A program made the translations under genes and the position numbers. The notes under the pieces were generated by a model. That model saw nothing but the letters and a program-made list of their open reading frames with translations, was not told the origin of the DNA and ran no database searches. From contig JAEZST010000022.1 in the NCBI GenBank assembly GCA_023443865.1, positions 744,001 through 808,000 on the forward strand: DNA of 64,000 bases, in the 5' to 3' direction. This DNA is from Spirochaetota bacterium. Lineage in GTDB: Bacteria > Spirochaetota > Spirochaetia > Treponematales > Treponemataceae. This document shows, piece by piece, positions 32,697 through 41,883 of the stretch; within the stretch, counting starts at the first letter, position 1, and each line of letters begins with the position of its first letter.

Positions 32697-33900
32697 GGGG
32701 TTCCCGCAGAAAATCCCGGGCGAGAAGGTGGCGCACCCCGTCGGGCGTGACCGCTTCCCCTTCCGCCGGGCCCGTCGGGTCAATCAGGTATTTGGGCCAT
32801 CCGTCGCGGATCGAAAGCAGGGCGCGGTATTTGCGGATTCTCTCCCCCGCGGTGGCCGCGTTCCCCACGGACTGAACGTAGATACGCCCCGTCCGGGCCT
32901 CGCACACGAAGGAGATTTCTTCCTTTCTTTCCCTCCCCGCGTCCAGCCGGCCCTGACGAACGTTCCATCCCGCGCCCTTGAGGCTCAGGAAGAGTAAATT
33001 GCGCAATGCCCGATCGGACTCCCCGGCGTTATCCCGCCCGGTAAACGCCGCGCGCAGGCCGTTATCCCCGAAATACCACACCTGAGCGGACCGTAGCTCC
33101 CGGCCCGCGGAAAGATCGATCACCGGCACGGGTATGATCAGCCCTGACAGCCTGCACGCCTCGAGGTAATCGATGGCCGATTGGGGCGAGAGGCCGCTGG
33201 AATTTCCCTCCAGGGCGTCGCGAATTTCCCGGGCCGAAAGGATCTCCCCCATGTGGGCGGCCAATAGGGAAAGCATGGGGCGAATAGCGGCGGGGTTACG
33301 CAGGGAAAGGCGTTCCACGATTTGGGTGAGGAGGAAGGAGTTCACCCGCATATCGAGCAGTTCGCGGTTTCGCGCGTCGTCGGCGGGGAAAAGGCCCGAA
33401 TCGGGGAGTCCTCCCGTCCGCGCGTACGCTTGAAGGGCCGTGGCCGAATCGCGCAGGTTTCTGTCGGCGAGCCATTCCGGGTAGGAGAGGGGAGGGATTG
33501 CCACCCGGGCTACCGATTCCCGACCGAACCGGTTTTCAAGGGCTTCGGCCAAGGCGACGGTCCTCTCCCCGGTGGCGATAATCCTCGTATCGCCCCGCGT
33601 AAGGATTTCCCCGAAGGCGTCCAGGTAACCCTGGATCCTATCGGCGTTATCCAGGCACAACGCGGAGGGGCCAATGCCCAAGCCGCGGGCGGCGGCGATC
33701 AGTTCGCGGCTTGAGACGATACCGTGACCGCTTTTCAGGTGGATAACGTGGACGGGCGGGCTTGAGGCGCGAAGTTCTTTTACCGCCGCGTTGAGGGTCC
33801 AGGACTTCCCTGAACGGTGGAGCCCGTCCAACACGACGATACGGTATTGGGTCGCTGCCATGAGGATCGATTGATACAGTTGAGATCGAGGTAATTGCAC
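32671..33900 (-). CDS. AAA ATPase with DUF4143-type C-terminus
   Basis: 409 residues. A P-loop 'LDGLHRSGKSW' lies near residue 24-34 and a Walker-B-like 'ALCLDNADRI' near 92. The C-terminal half matches the nuclease-like DUF4143 pattern ('VWYFGDNGLRAAFTGRD', 'LLFLSLKGAGWNVRQGRL'). Such ATPases are common, patchily distributed and of unknown function. The start is GTG 33900, chosen because the preceding 'RSQLYQSIL' helix matches the family start and TATAAT lies nine bases upstream; ATG 33861 is the alternative. It stands alone among biosynthetic genes and is likely a horizontally acquired insertion. Confidence 0.8.
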   Translation of the reverse strand: MQLPRSQLYQSILMAATQYRIVVLDGLHRSGKSWTLNAAVKELRASSPPVHVIHLKSGHGIVSSRELIAAARGLGIGPSALCLDNADRIQGYLDAFGEILTRGDTRIIATGERTVALAEALENRFGRESVARVAIPPLSYPEWLADRNLRDSATALQAYARTGGLPDSGLFPADDARNRELLDMRVNSFLLTQIVERLSLRNPAAIRPMLSLLAAHMGEILSAREIRDALEGNSSGLSPQSAIDYLEACRLSGLIIPVPVIDLSAGRELRSAQVWYFGDNGLRAAFTGRDNAGESDRALRNLLFLSLKGAGWNVRQGRLDAGRERKEEISFVCEARTGRIYVQSVGNAATAGERIRKYRALLSIRDGWPKYLIDPTGPAEGEAVTPDGVRHLLARDFLREPLIPERTVP

Positions 33901-33938
33901 TATTTGTTTATTATAATAGACAAATAGTAGAATTGTAA
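33900..33938 (-). promoter_or_regulatory. Promoter and inverted repeat of the ATPase gene
   Basis: Minus strand -10 TATAAT (33915-33910) with a weak -35 TTACAA (33938-33933, 17-base spacer). An 8-bp inverted repeat CTATTTGT/ACAAATAG (33900-33927) brackets the -10 and reaches the GTG start, the layout of an autoregulatory operator. The stretch 33901-33965 is strikingly AT-rich. Confidence 0.45.
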
Positions 33939-33990
33939 ATTATTGTGCGGTATAAAATACATAAATAGCGGAGTATTGGCGGCGATTCTC

Positions 33991-34020
33991 TTGAGTTATG
34001 GCGGGCGGCCCGACTATAGT
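33991..34020 (+). promoter_or_regulatory. Promoter of leuA
   Basis: -35 TTGAGT (33991-33996), 18-base spacer, -10 TATAGT (34015-34020). The ATG at 34048 follows after AAAGGAG, so this transcript has a normal leader. No T-box or attenuator-like hairpin fits into the short leader. Confidence 0.6.
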
Positions 34021-34047
34021 GCAGTATCACTGATAAAGGAGCCTTAT

Positions 34048-35595
34048 ATGGCAAGACAGATCAAGATTTTTGACACCACGTTGCGCGACGGCGAACAAGC
34101 CCCCGGCTGCAGTATGAACCTGCAGGACAAGCTTGAGGTCGCCCATAGCCTATCCCGGCTCGGTGTCGATATTATCGAGGCCGGTTTTGCCATCGTCAGT
34201 CCCGGCGACTTTCAGTCCGTACAGGCCATCGCGAGAACCATTCGGGGCGTATCGGTGGCATCCTTGGCCCGGGCGCTGGAGAAGGATATCGACGCCGCCT
34301 GGGAGGCGATTCGCGAAGCGGAAAACCCCCGCATTCACACCTTTATCGCCACGAGCCCCATCCATATGGAATTCAAGCTCAAGAAAACGCCGGACCAGGT
34401 ATATGAGCAGGCGATAAAAATGGTGAAATACGCGCGGAACCTCTGCGGCGACGTTGAATTCTCCCTGGAAGACGCGTCCCGATCCGATCCGGCCTTCATG
34501 TACCGCGTGATAGAAGGGGTCATCAACGCCGGGGCCTCCACGGTAAATATTCCCGATACCGTAGGCTACGCGACCCCCGACGAGTTCGGCGCCCTCATCC
34601 GGAATATCCGCTCCAACGTGCCGAATATCGACAAGGCGGTCATTTCCGTGCATTGCCATAACGATTTGGGACTCGCGGTGGCCAATTCCCTCGCGGCGGC
34701 CCAGGCGGGGGCGGACCAGATAGAATGCACCCTGAACGGGCTCGGCGAACGGGCGGGAAACGCGGCCCTGGAAGAGATTGTCATGAGCCTCCATACCCGG
34801 GGCGACCATTTCGGCATGGCGACCCGGATCGATACGACCCAGATTTACCAAGCCTCCAAGAAAGTGAGCCAGGCCACGGGCGTGCGCTGCCAGCCCAATA
34901 AGGCGATCGTCGGCGAAAACGCCTTTGCGCACGAAGCGGGGATACACCAGCACGGCGTGCTCGCCAACCGCGCCACCTACGAAATCATGACGCCCGAGTC
35001 CATCGGCTTGCCCCACAACAAGATGGTCTTGGGCAAGCATTCGGGGCGCCACGCCTTCGAGGAGCGGCTCCAGTACCTGGGCTATCCCGTGGGCGAAGAA
35101 CGATTGAATGAGCTCTTCGAGGCCTTCAAGGTCCTCGCCGACAAGAAAAAGACCGTATCCGACCGGGATATCGAGGCCCTGGTGGGAGGCTACCGTAACA
35201 TTCCGGAAGCCTGGCGCCTGGACCGCTACGTTATCAACTCCGGCTCGTCAATCACCGCGACTTCCGTGGTGCGCCTGGTACTCAAGGACGGCACGAAGGT
35301 CGAGCGGGTTGCCATCGGCGACGGCCCGGTAGACGCCTCGCTCAACGCGATCGACAAGATAGTCGGGGGCGACGATATCCGCCTCGAGGATTTCAACCTC
35401 GCCATCGTCGACGCGACCGATACGGGAACCGACGCCCAGGGCGCGAGCCACGTGCGCATCACCAGGGAAGGCAGAACCTGGAACGGTTCCGGCGTGTCCA
35501 CCGATATCGTCGAATCGGTGATTAAGGCCTATCTCGCGGCCCTCAATTCCATGAATTACGAACTAGAACAGGAACGCACCCGGGAGGAAGCATGA
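34048..35595 (+). CDS. leuA: 2-isopropylmalate synthase
   Basis: 515 residues. The HMGL-like TIM barrel begins 'IKIFDTTLRDGEQAPG' and carries 'SVHCHNDLGLAVANSLAA' (metal ligands HxH/N) and 'NGLGERAGNAALEE'. The C-terminal about 130 residues form the LeuA allosteric domain, so leucine feedback is expected. It condenses acetyl-CoA and 2-oxoisovalerate. The start at 34048 has a good Shine-Dalgarno; upstream in-frame ATG 33943 is ruled out because it would precede the promoter. cimA follows with a 4-base overlap. Confidence 0.95.
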   Translation: MARQIKIFDTTLRDGEQAPGCSMNLQDKLEVAHSLSRLGVDIIEAGFAIVSPGDFQSVQAIARTIRGVSVASLARALEKDIDAAWEAIREAENPRIHTFIATSPIHMEFKLKKTPDQVYEQAIKMVKYARNLCGDVEFSLEDASRSDPAFMYRVIEGVINAGASTVNIPDTVGYATPDEFGALIRNIRSNVPNIDKAVISVHCHNDLGLAVANSLAAAQAGADQIECTLNGLGERAGNAALEEIVMSLHTRGDHFGMATRIDTTQIYQASKKVSQATGVRCQPNKAIVGENAFAHEAGIHQHGVLANRATYEIMTPESIGLPHNKMVLGKHSGRHAFEERLQYLGYPVGEERLNELFEAFKVLADKKKTVSDRDIEALVGGYRNIPEAWRLDRYVINSGSSITATSVVRLVLKDGTKVERVAIGDGPVDASLNAIDKIVGGDDIRLEDFNLAIVDATDTGTDAQGASHVRITREGRTWNGSGVSTDIVESVIKAYLAALNSMNYELEQERTREEA

Positions 35596-37208
35596 AGAAA
35601 AACGATACCGCCGACCGTCTCGCCTCGCTGCACATATTCGATTCGACCCTTCGCGACGGCGCCCAGGGCGAGGGCATCAGCTTTTCCGTCCAGGACAAGC
35701 TCCACGTGGTTCGCGCCCTTGACGAGCTCGGCGTCTCGTATATCGAGGCGGGAAATCCCGGCTCCAACCCGAAGGACCTGGAGTTTTTCCGGGAAGTCAA
35801 GAAAATCCGCCTGGAAAACGCCCGGCTGGTCGCCTTCGGGTCTACCCGGCGCAAGGGAATCCGGGCGGCCGAGGACACGAACCTCGCGAGCCTCCTCGCG
35901 GCGGACACGGAAGACGCGTGCATCTTCGGCAAGACCTGGGATTTTCACGTTACGGAAATTCTTCGCGCCACCTTGGACGAAAACCTGGAGATGATCCGCG
36001 ACACCATGAAATACCTGCGGGAGCAGGGCCGCACGGTGATTTACGACGCGGAACACTATTTCGACGGCTATCTTTCCAATCCCGCGTATGCCCTGTCCAC
36101 CCTCCGCGCGGCGGTGGAAGGCGGCGCCCAGTGCCTGACCCTCTGCGACACCAACGGCGGCTGCCTCCCCGACGCGATCCGGGAAATGACCGAGACCGTG
36201 GTGAGGGAATTCGGCGTTCCCGTGGGCATTCACTGCCACAATGACGGGGGAATGGCGGTGGCCAATTCCCTCATGGCCGTGAAGGGCGGGGCGGTTCAGG
36301 TGCAGGGAACCCTGATCGGGTTCGGCGAACGCACCGGAAACGCGAACCTTTCCACGATCATCGCCAACCTTGAACTCAAGATGGGCTTGCCCTGCCTTCC
36401 CGCGGGCAAGGTGGCGACCCTTACTCCCATGGCCCGTCGGGTGGCGGAGATCGCGAACGTCACCATGGACGACGGCATGCCCTTCGTGGGGCATACGGCC
36501 TTCGCCCACAAGGCGGGCATGCATATCGACGCCATGACGAAGAACCCGAAGGCGTACGAGCACGTGCATCCCGATTCCGTGGGCAACGAGCGTACCTTCC
36601 TCATGAGCGAGGTCGCCGGCCGATCGATGATCATCGAGAAAATCCGCAAGTTCGACCCCGCCATCGGCAAGGACAGCCCGGTCGCGCAGCAGATCGTGGA
36701 CCGCCTGAAGGCGCTGGAGCACGAAGGCTATCAGTTCGAGGGGGCCGAGGGCAGCTTCGAGCTTTTGGTGCGCAAGAACATGGGAAAGTACAAGCCCTTC
36801 TTCGACCTGCACTACTATAAGATCATCGGCGAACAGCCCGACGCCGACCAGGCCTGCACGGCCTTCGCGCAGATAAAGATCGGGGTGGACGGGGTGGACG
36901 CGATCACGGCGGGGGAGGGCGACGGCCCGGTCCATGCCCTGGACTGCGCGCTCCGTACCGCCCTCGAGCGCTTTTATCCGGGAGTGCGTGAAATCCGCCT
37001 GACGGACTTTAAGGTGCGCGTATTGGACTCGAAAAGCGCCACTGCGGCAAAGGTTCGGGTCTTGATCGAATCTACGGACGGCGAGGAAGTTTGGACGACG
37101 GTGGGCGTTTCCAGCGACTTGATCGAGGCTTCGTGGCAGGCGCTTGTTGATTCCTTCGAGTACAAGCTGATCATGGACGTGGAAAAGCGTTTCAAGGCCT
37201 ATCTGTAA
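35592..37208 (+). CDS. cimA: (R)-citramalate synthase
   Basis: 538 residues. It starts 'LHIFDSTLRDGAQGEGISFSVQDKL', the wording that separates citramalate synthases from LeuA. It has 'HCHNDGGMAVANSLMAVKGGAVQVQGTLIGFGERTGNANL' and a C-terminal LeuA-type regulatory domain. It makes citramalate from pyruvate and acetyl-CoA, the threonine-independent entry to isoleucine. It overlaps leuA by 4 bases (ATGA). The downstream gap (37209-37334) carries a leuB -10 TATACT at 37314-37319. Confidence 0.93.
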   Translation: MKKNDTADRLASLHIFDSTLRDGAQGEGISFSVQDKLHVVRALDELGVSYIEAGNPGSNPKDLEFFREVKKIRLENARLVAFGSTRRKGIRAAEDTNLASLLAADTEDACIFGKTWDFHVTEILRATLDENLEMIRDTMKYLREQGRTVIYDAEHYFDGYLSNPAYALSTLRAAVEGGAQCLTLCDTNGGCLPDAIREMTETVVREFGVPVGIHCHNDGGMAVANSLMAVKGGAVQVQGTLIGFGERTGNANLSTIIANLELKMGLPCLPAGKVATLTPMARRVAEIANVTMDDGMPFVGHTAFAHKAGMHIDAMTKNPKAYEHVHPDSVGNERTFLMSEVAGRSMIIEKIRKFDPAIGKDSPVAQQIVDRLKALEHEGYQFEGAEGSFELLVRKNMGKYKPFFDLHYYKIIGEQPDADQACTAFAQIKIGVDGVDAITAGEGDGPVHALDCALRTALERFYPGVREIRLTDFKVRVLDSKSATAAKVRVLIESTDGEEVWTTVGVSSDLIEASWQALVDSFEYKLIMDVEKRFKAYL

Positions 37209-37334
37209 CGGCCGGGGCCGGGTTCGGCGGGACCTTTCGGGGTTTCGTACGCGCCCGGTTTTGCCAGCGCGTAGGGTTTACAAAAGCTTGCATAAATACT
37301 AAAATACTTTAACTATACTGTAGGAGAAAGCCCG

Positions 37335-38420
37335 ATGAATTGTAACATAACCACTATACCCGGAGACGGAATCGGTCCGGACATCGTTCGCGAAGGTTGC
37401 CGCGTGTTGGACGCGATAGGCAAAAAATTCGGCCATACCTTCGCGTACACCGAAGTCAAGGCAGGCGGCTGCGCGATCGACGCCACCGGCGACCCCCTTC
37501 CGAAGGAAACCCTGGACGCCTGCGTGAAAAGCGACGCGGTGCTCCTCGGCGCCGTCGGCGGCCCGAAATGGGATACCCTTCCCGGGGCCAAGCGCCCGGA
37601 AAAGGCCCTCCTCGGCCTTCGCGCGGGCATGAAGGTGTACGCGAACCTCCGCCCGGCCCTCATGTTTCCCCAACTCGCCGCCGCCTGTCCCCTCAAGGCC
37701 GAAATCGTCAAGGACGGGCTCGATATCCTGATCGTGCGCGAGCTCACCGGCGGAATCTACTTCGGCGACCGGGGCCGCAACGCCGCGGGCGACGCCGCCT
37801 GGGACACCGAAGCCTATAGTAAAGGCGAGATCGAGCGCGTCGTGAAGATCGGCTTCGAGTCGGCCATGAAGCGGCAGAAGAAGCTTTGCGTGGTGGACAA
37901 GGCGAACATCCTCGAAACCAGCCGCCTGTGGCGGGAGGTCGCCGAGTCCATGAAGGGAAAGTGGCCCCAGGTCGAGCTTTCCTATATGTACGTGGACAAC
38001 GCCGCCATGCAGCTCGTGCGGAACCCGAACCAGTTCGACGTGATCGTGACGAGCAACATGTTCGGCGATATCCTCTCCGACGAGGCGAGCCAGATCACCG
38101 GTTCCATCGGCATGCTCGCTTCGGCCTCGCTCGGCGATTCCGGTCCCGGGCTGTACGAGCCGATTCACGGTTCCGCGCCCGATATCGCCGGGAAGGATCT
38201 CGCGAATCCCCTGGCGACCATCCTTACCTGCGCCATGATGCTCCGCTTCTCCTTCGGCTTGACCAAGGAAGCGGACGCCATAGAGAAAGCCGTGGAATCC
38301 GTTTTGGACGCGGGATGGCGCACCGGCGATATCGCCGGCGGGGCCGCCGACCGCGCCGCCCTCGGCGACAAACTCGTGGGAACCCGTAAAATGGGCGACC
38401 TCGTCGTCGCGGCGATCTAA
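37335..38420 (+). CDS. leuB: 3-isopropylmalate dehydrogenase
   Basis: 361 residues, normal length. 'ITTIPGDGIGPDIV' starts the fold. 'VRELTGGIYFGDRG' and 'GSAPDIAGKDLANPLATILTCAMML' are diagnostic for LeuB. It oxidises and decarboxylates 3-isopropylmalate, and can also act on methylmalate in the citramalate route to isoleucine. AGGAG lies before the ATG. An AT-rich 126-base gap separates it from cimA, so it has its own promoter. Isopropylmalate isomerase (leuCD) is not nearby. Confidence 0.96.
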   Translation: MNCNITTIPGDGIGPDIVREGCRVLDAIGKKFGHTFAYTEVKAGGCAIDATGDPLPKETLDACVKSDAVLLGAVGGPKWDTLPGAKRPEKALLGLRAGMKVYANLRPALMFPQLAAACPLKAEIVKDGLDILIVRELTGGIYFGDRGRNAAGDAAWDTEAYSKGEIERVVKIGFESAMKRQKKLCVVDKANILETSRLWREVAESMKGKWPQVELSYMYVDNAAMQLVRNPNQFDVIVTSNMFGDILSDEASQITGSIGMLASASLGDSGPGLYEPIHGSAPDIAGKDLANPLATILTCAMMLRFSFGLTKEADAIEKAVESVLDAGWRTGDIAGGAADRAALGDKLVGTRKMGDLVVAAI

Positions 38421-38433
38421 TCGATGAACGCCC

Positions 38434-38460
38434 CGCGCCGTTCCGCTGGGGGACGGCGCG
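38434..38460 (+). terminator. GC-rich hairpin after leuB
   Basis: CGCGCCGT and ACGGCGCG pair perfectly around an 11-base loop, 14 bases after the leuB stop. No T run follows, so it may be a weak or factor-dependent terminator, or part of the ilvD leader. TATACT (38468-38473) follows directly. Confidence 0.45.
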
Positions 38461-38503
38461 CCCATGCTATACTGGCCCGAGGGCCCGACCGGAGGTAACG
38501 CAA

Positions 38504-40165
38504 ATGAAAAGCGACAAGACCAAGAAGGGAGTAGAGCGCGCGCCGCACCGTTCCCTGTTCCGCGCGATGGGATATACCGACGAAGAGCTCGCCCGTCCCA
38601 TCATCGGCGTCGTCAATTCCAAAACCGAAATTATCCCCGGGCACATTCACCTGCAACCCATCGTGGAAGCGGTGAAGGCGGGAATCCGCATGGCGGGCGG
38701 CACGCCCATGGAATTTCCGGCCATCGGCGTGTGCGACGGAATCGCCATGGGCCACGAGGGCATGAAATACTCGCTGGTTACGCGGGAACTCATCGCCGAC
38801 TCGGTGGAATGCGTCGCCACGGCCCACGCCTTCGACGGGCTGGTCATGGTTCCCAACTGCGATAAGATCGTGCCCGGCATGCTCATGGCCGCGGGCCGGC
38901 TCGACCTGCCCACCGTGGTGGTTTCCGGCGGGCCCATGCTCGCGGGCAAATACGGCGATCGGCGCCTTTCCCTTACCGATATGTTCGAGGCCGTCGGTTC
39001 CGTCGCCTCGGGCAAGCTTTCCGAAACCGAGCTCGACGCCATGGAAGCCGCCGCCTGCCCCGGTTGCGGCTCCTGCTCCGGCATGTTTACCGCCAATTCC
39101 ATGAACTGCATGACCGAGGTGCTCGGCATGGGCTTGCCCGGCAACGGCACCATTCCCGCGGTTTACGGGGAACGGATCGCCCTCGCGAAAAAGGCGGGCA
39201 TGGCGGTCATGGACTTAGTGTCCAAGGGCATCACCGCCCGCGCGATCATGACGGAAAAGGCCTTTAAAAACGCCCTCACCGCCGACATGGCCTTGGGGTG
39301 CAGTTCAAACACCATTTTGCACCTTCCCGCCATCGCCCACGAGGCCGGCGTTAAGATAGATCTCGCCGAGATCAATTCCATATCGGAAAACACCCCGAAC
39401 CTTCTCCGCCTCGCGCCCGCGGGCCGCGATTTTATCGAGGACCTCTACGCCGCGGGCGGCATTCAGGCGATGCTCGCGGAACTGGCGAAAAAAGGCCTTA
39501 TCGACGCAAGCCTCCCGACCGTGACCGGGAAGACCGTGGCCGAGAATATCAAGGGCGCGGTTAACCGGAACCCCGCCGTTCTCAGGACCATCGACAATCC
39601 CCATTCGGCCACCGGCGGCATCGCCGTCCTCTTCGGCAATCTCGCGCCGAACGGCTGCGTGGTTAAGCGCTCCGCCGTGGCGCCCGAGATGATGAAACAC
39701 TCCGGGCCGGCGAGGGTATTCGAATGCGAGGAAGACGCCTTCGCCGCGATTCAAAAGGGCAAGATCGTCTCGGGCGACGTGGTGGTAATCCGCTACGAGG
39801 GTCCCCGCGGCGGTCCGGGCATGCGCGAAATGCTGGCCGTAACCGCGTCGCTGGCGGGGCAGGGTTTGGGCAAGGAAGTCGCGCTCATTACCGACGGGCG
39901 TTTTTCGGGCGCCACCCGCGGCGCTTCCATCGGCCACTGCTCCCCCGAGGCGGCGGTGGGCGGCCCCATCGCCTTGGTGCGCGAGGGAGACCGCATATCC
40001 ATAGACATTAACGCCTATTCGGTTACCCTTGAGGTATCCGAGTCAGAGATGGCCGCGCGCCGCGCCGAATGGAAGGCGCCGCCGCCGAAGGTCAATACGG
40101 GGTACCTCGCCCGGTACGCGAAACTCGTGACGAGCGCGGATACCGGCGCGGTACTTTCGGTGTAA
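38504..40165 (+). CDS. ilvD: Dihydroxy-acid dehydratase
   Basis: 553 residues. Fe-S and Mg ligands are visible in 'VPNCDKIVPGMLMAAGRLD' and 'ACPGCGSCSGMFTANSMNC', with 'TDGRFSGATRG' near the C-terminus. It dehydrates dihydroxy-isovalerate and dihydroxy-methylvalerate in valine and isoleucine synthesis. GGAGG lies seven bases before the start. A -10-like TATACT is 30 bases upstream. ilvB begins 17 bases after its stop, so the two form one unit. The preceding enzyme IlvC is not encoded in this window. Confidence 0.96.
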   Translation: MKSDKTKKGVERAPHRSLFRAMGYTDEELARPIIGVVNSKTEIIPGHIHLQPIVEAVKAGIRMAGGTPMEFPAIGVCDGIAMGHEGMKYSLVTRELIADSVECVATAHAFDGLVMVPNCDKIVPGMLMAAGRLDLPTVVVSGGPMLAGKYGDRRLSLTDMFEAVGSVASGKLSETELDAMEAAACPGCGSCSGMFTANSMNCMTEVLGMGLPGNGTIPAVYGERIALAKKAGMAVMDLVSKGITARAIMTEKAFKNALTADMALGCSSNTILHLPAIAHEAGVKIDLAEINSISENTPNLLRLAPAGRDFIEDLYAAGGIQAMLAELAKKGLIDASLPTVTGKTVAENIKGAVNRNPAVLRTIDNPHSATGGIAVLFGNLAPNGCVVKRSAVAPEMMKHSGPARVFECEEDAFAAIQKGKIVSGDVVVIRYEGPRGGPGMREMLAVTASLAGQGLGKEVALITDGRFSGATRGASIGHCSPEAAVGGPIALVREGDRISIDINAYSVTLEVSESEMAARRAEWKAPPPKVNTGYLARYAKLVTSADTGAVLSV

Positions 40166-40182
40166 CGGGGAGATACGTATCG

Positions 40183-41877
40183 ATGAAATGCACAGGCGCG
40201 AAAATCGTCATTGAATGCTTGGCGGAACGGGGGGTAGACACCGTTTTCGGCTACCCCGGCGGAACCATACTCAATATTTACGACGAGCTCTACAAGAATT
40301 CCGACAGGATCCGCCATATCCTGACCGCCCACGAACAGGGCGCCGCCCACGCGGCCGACGGCTACGCGCGATCCACCGGCAAGGTGGGCGTCGTGCTCGC
40401 CACGAGCGGCCCGGGCTGCACCAATCTGGTTACCGGCATCGCCACGGCCTATATGGACTCGGTCCCCATGGTCGCCATTACCTGCAACGTGCCCACGAAC
40501 CTGCTCGGGAAGGACAGTTTCCAGGAAGTGGACATTACGGGCATTACCATGTCCATCACCAAGCACAACTACATCGTGCGCGACGTGGCAAAGCTGGCCG
40601 AGGTCATACGCGAGGCCTTCGACATCGCCGTTACCGGCAGGCCCGGACCCGTGCTTATCGACATACCGAAAGACGTTACGGCGGCGGTGACCGAGTGGGA
40701 GGGCGAAAGCCGTCACGAGGTATCCGCGCGGGTCGAACGCAACAGGGCGAAAAATCCCGTGCCCACCGGGGAAGAGCTCGCGGCGGTCGCAGAGACGCTT
40801 TCCGCGGCAAAGCGGCCCTTTTTCTACGCGGGCGGCGGCGTGATCATTTCGGAGGCCTCGGCGGAACTGAGGGCCTTGGCGGAAAGGCTTAACGCCCCCG
40901 TGTCATTAAGCCTTATGGGCAAGTCCGCCTTTCCCTTCAACCATCCCCTCAATACGGGCATGATCGGAATGCACGGCACCAAGGTCTCCAACGCCGCGGC
41001 GAACGAATGCGACCTGCTGGTGGCCATCGGCGCCCGCTTTTCCGACCGGGTTATTTCCGATCCGGCGAAATTCGCCCGTCGCGCCCGGGTCGTCCATATC
41101 GACATCGATCCCGCCGAGATCAACAAGAACATTCCCTCCGCGGCGAGCCTGAACGGCGACCTCAAGCTGATCCTGGCCGAGCTCTCGAAGCGGGTCGGCG
41201 TTCGCGCGCGCGACGAATGGAACGATCGGGTGGACGAGCTCAAAACACACGTGCCCGCCATGTATTCCAAGATAACCGCGCTGCACCCGAAGTTCGTGCT
41301 GGAGCATATTCACGAGCGGCTCGGCGACGACGCGATCATCACCACGGAAGTGGGCCAGCACCAAATGTGGACGGCCCAGTTCTATCCCTTCGTCAAGCCC
41401 CGCACCTTTTTGACCTCGGGCGGGCTCGGCACGATGGGTTACGGAACGGGCGCCGCCATGGGGGCCCAAACGGGAAATCCCGACCGGCAGGTCGTGCACA
41501 TCGCCGGCGACGGTTCCTTCCGCATGAACCTTAACGAGCTTGCCACCATTTCCTACTATGATATGCCCATCGTGATCGTCGTGGCGAACAACGGGACTTT
41601 GGGCATGGTCAGGCAGTGGCAAACCCTGTTTTACGGCAAGCGGTATTCGTCGACCACATTGGACCGTCCGCCCGACTTCGTGAAACTGGCCGACGCCTTC
41701 GGGATTCGGGGTTTCCGCGCGACCAACGAAAGCGAATTCCGCGAGGCCTTCAACGAGGCCGTCTCCGTGAGGAAGCCGGCGCTGATAGACTGTTACATGG
41801 ATATCGACGAGAAGGTCTTGCCCATGGTTCCCGCCGGGAAGCCCATCGACGAATTGCTCCTGGACGCGGAGGGATAA
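40183..41877 (+). CDS. ilvB: Acetolactate synthase large (catalytic) subunit
   Basis: 564 residues. 'YPGGTILNIYDEL', the catalytic Glu in 'AHEQGAAHAADGYARSTGKVG', and the thiamine-diphosphate motif beginning 'GDGSFRMNLNELATI' and ending in 'VANNG' are intact. It condenses pyruvate with pyruvate or 2-oxobutyrate. The start at 40183 has GGGGAG upstream; an upstream in-frame extension (40069) would overlap ilvD by 97 bases and is rejected. Its small subunit, ilvH, lies 7.5 kb upstream. The MBOAT gene starts seven bases after its stop. Confidence 0.96.
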   Translation: MKCTGAKIVIECLAERGVDTVFGYPGGTILNIYDELYKNSDRIRHILTAHEQGAAHAADGYARSTGKVGVVLATSGPGCTNLVTGIATAYMDSVPMVAITCNVPTNLLGKDSFQEVDITGITMSITKHNYIVRDVAKLAEVIREAFDIAVTGRPGPVLIDIPKDVTAAVTEWEGESRHEVSARVERNRAKNPVPTGEELAAVAETLSAAKRPFFYAGGGVIISEASAELRALAERLNAPVSLSLMGKSAFPFNHPLNTGMIGMHGTKVSNAAANECDLLVAIGARFSDRVISDPAKFARRARVVHIDIDPAEINKNIPSAASLNGDLKLILAELSKRVGVRARDEWNDRVDELKTHVPAMYSKITALHPKFVLEHIHERLGDDAIITTEVGQHQMWTAQFYPFVKPRTFLTSGGLGTMGYGTGAAMGAQTGNPDRQVVHIAGDGSFRMNLNELATISYYDMPIVIVVANNGTLGMVRQWQTLFYGKRYSSTTLDRPPDFVKLADAFGIRGFRATNESEFREAFNEAVSVRKPALIDCYMDIDEKVLPMVPAGKPIDELLLDAEG

Positions 41878-41883
41878 AGGCGG

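Noticed and set aside
33943..34047. N-terminal extension of leuA to ATG 33943
   Set aside because: A promoter (TTGAGT-18-TATAGT) and a Shine-Dalgarno lie between this ATG and 34048, and the family starts at 34048.
35556..36935. 459-codon open frame antisense to cimA
   Set aside because: A shadow of a highly conserved gene; no motif, no ribosome site and no promoter for it.
40069..40182. Extended start of ilvB within ilvD
   Set aside because: It would overlap ilvD by 97 bases and the added residues are not family-like; GGGGAG points to 40183.
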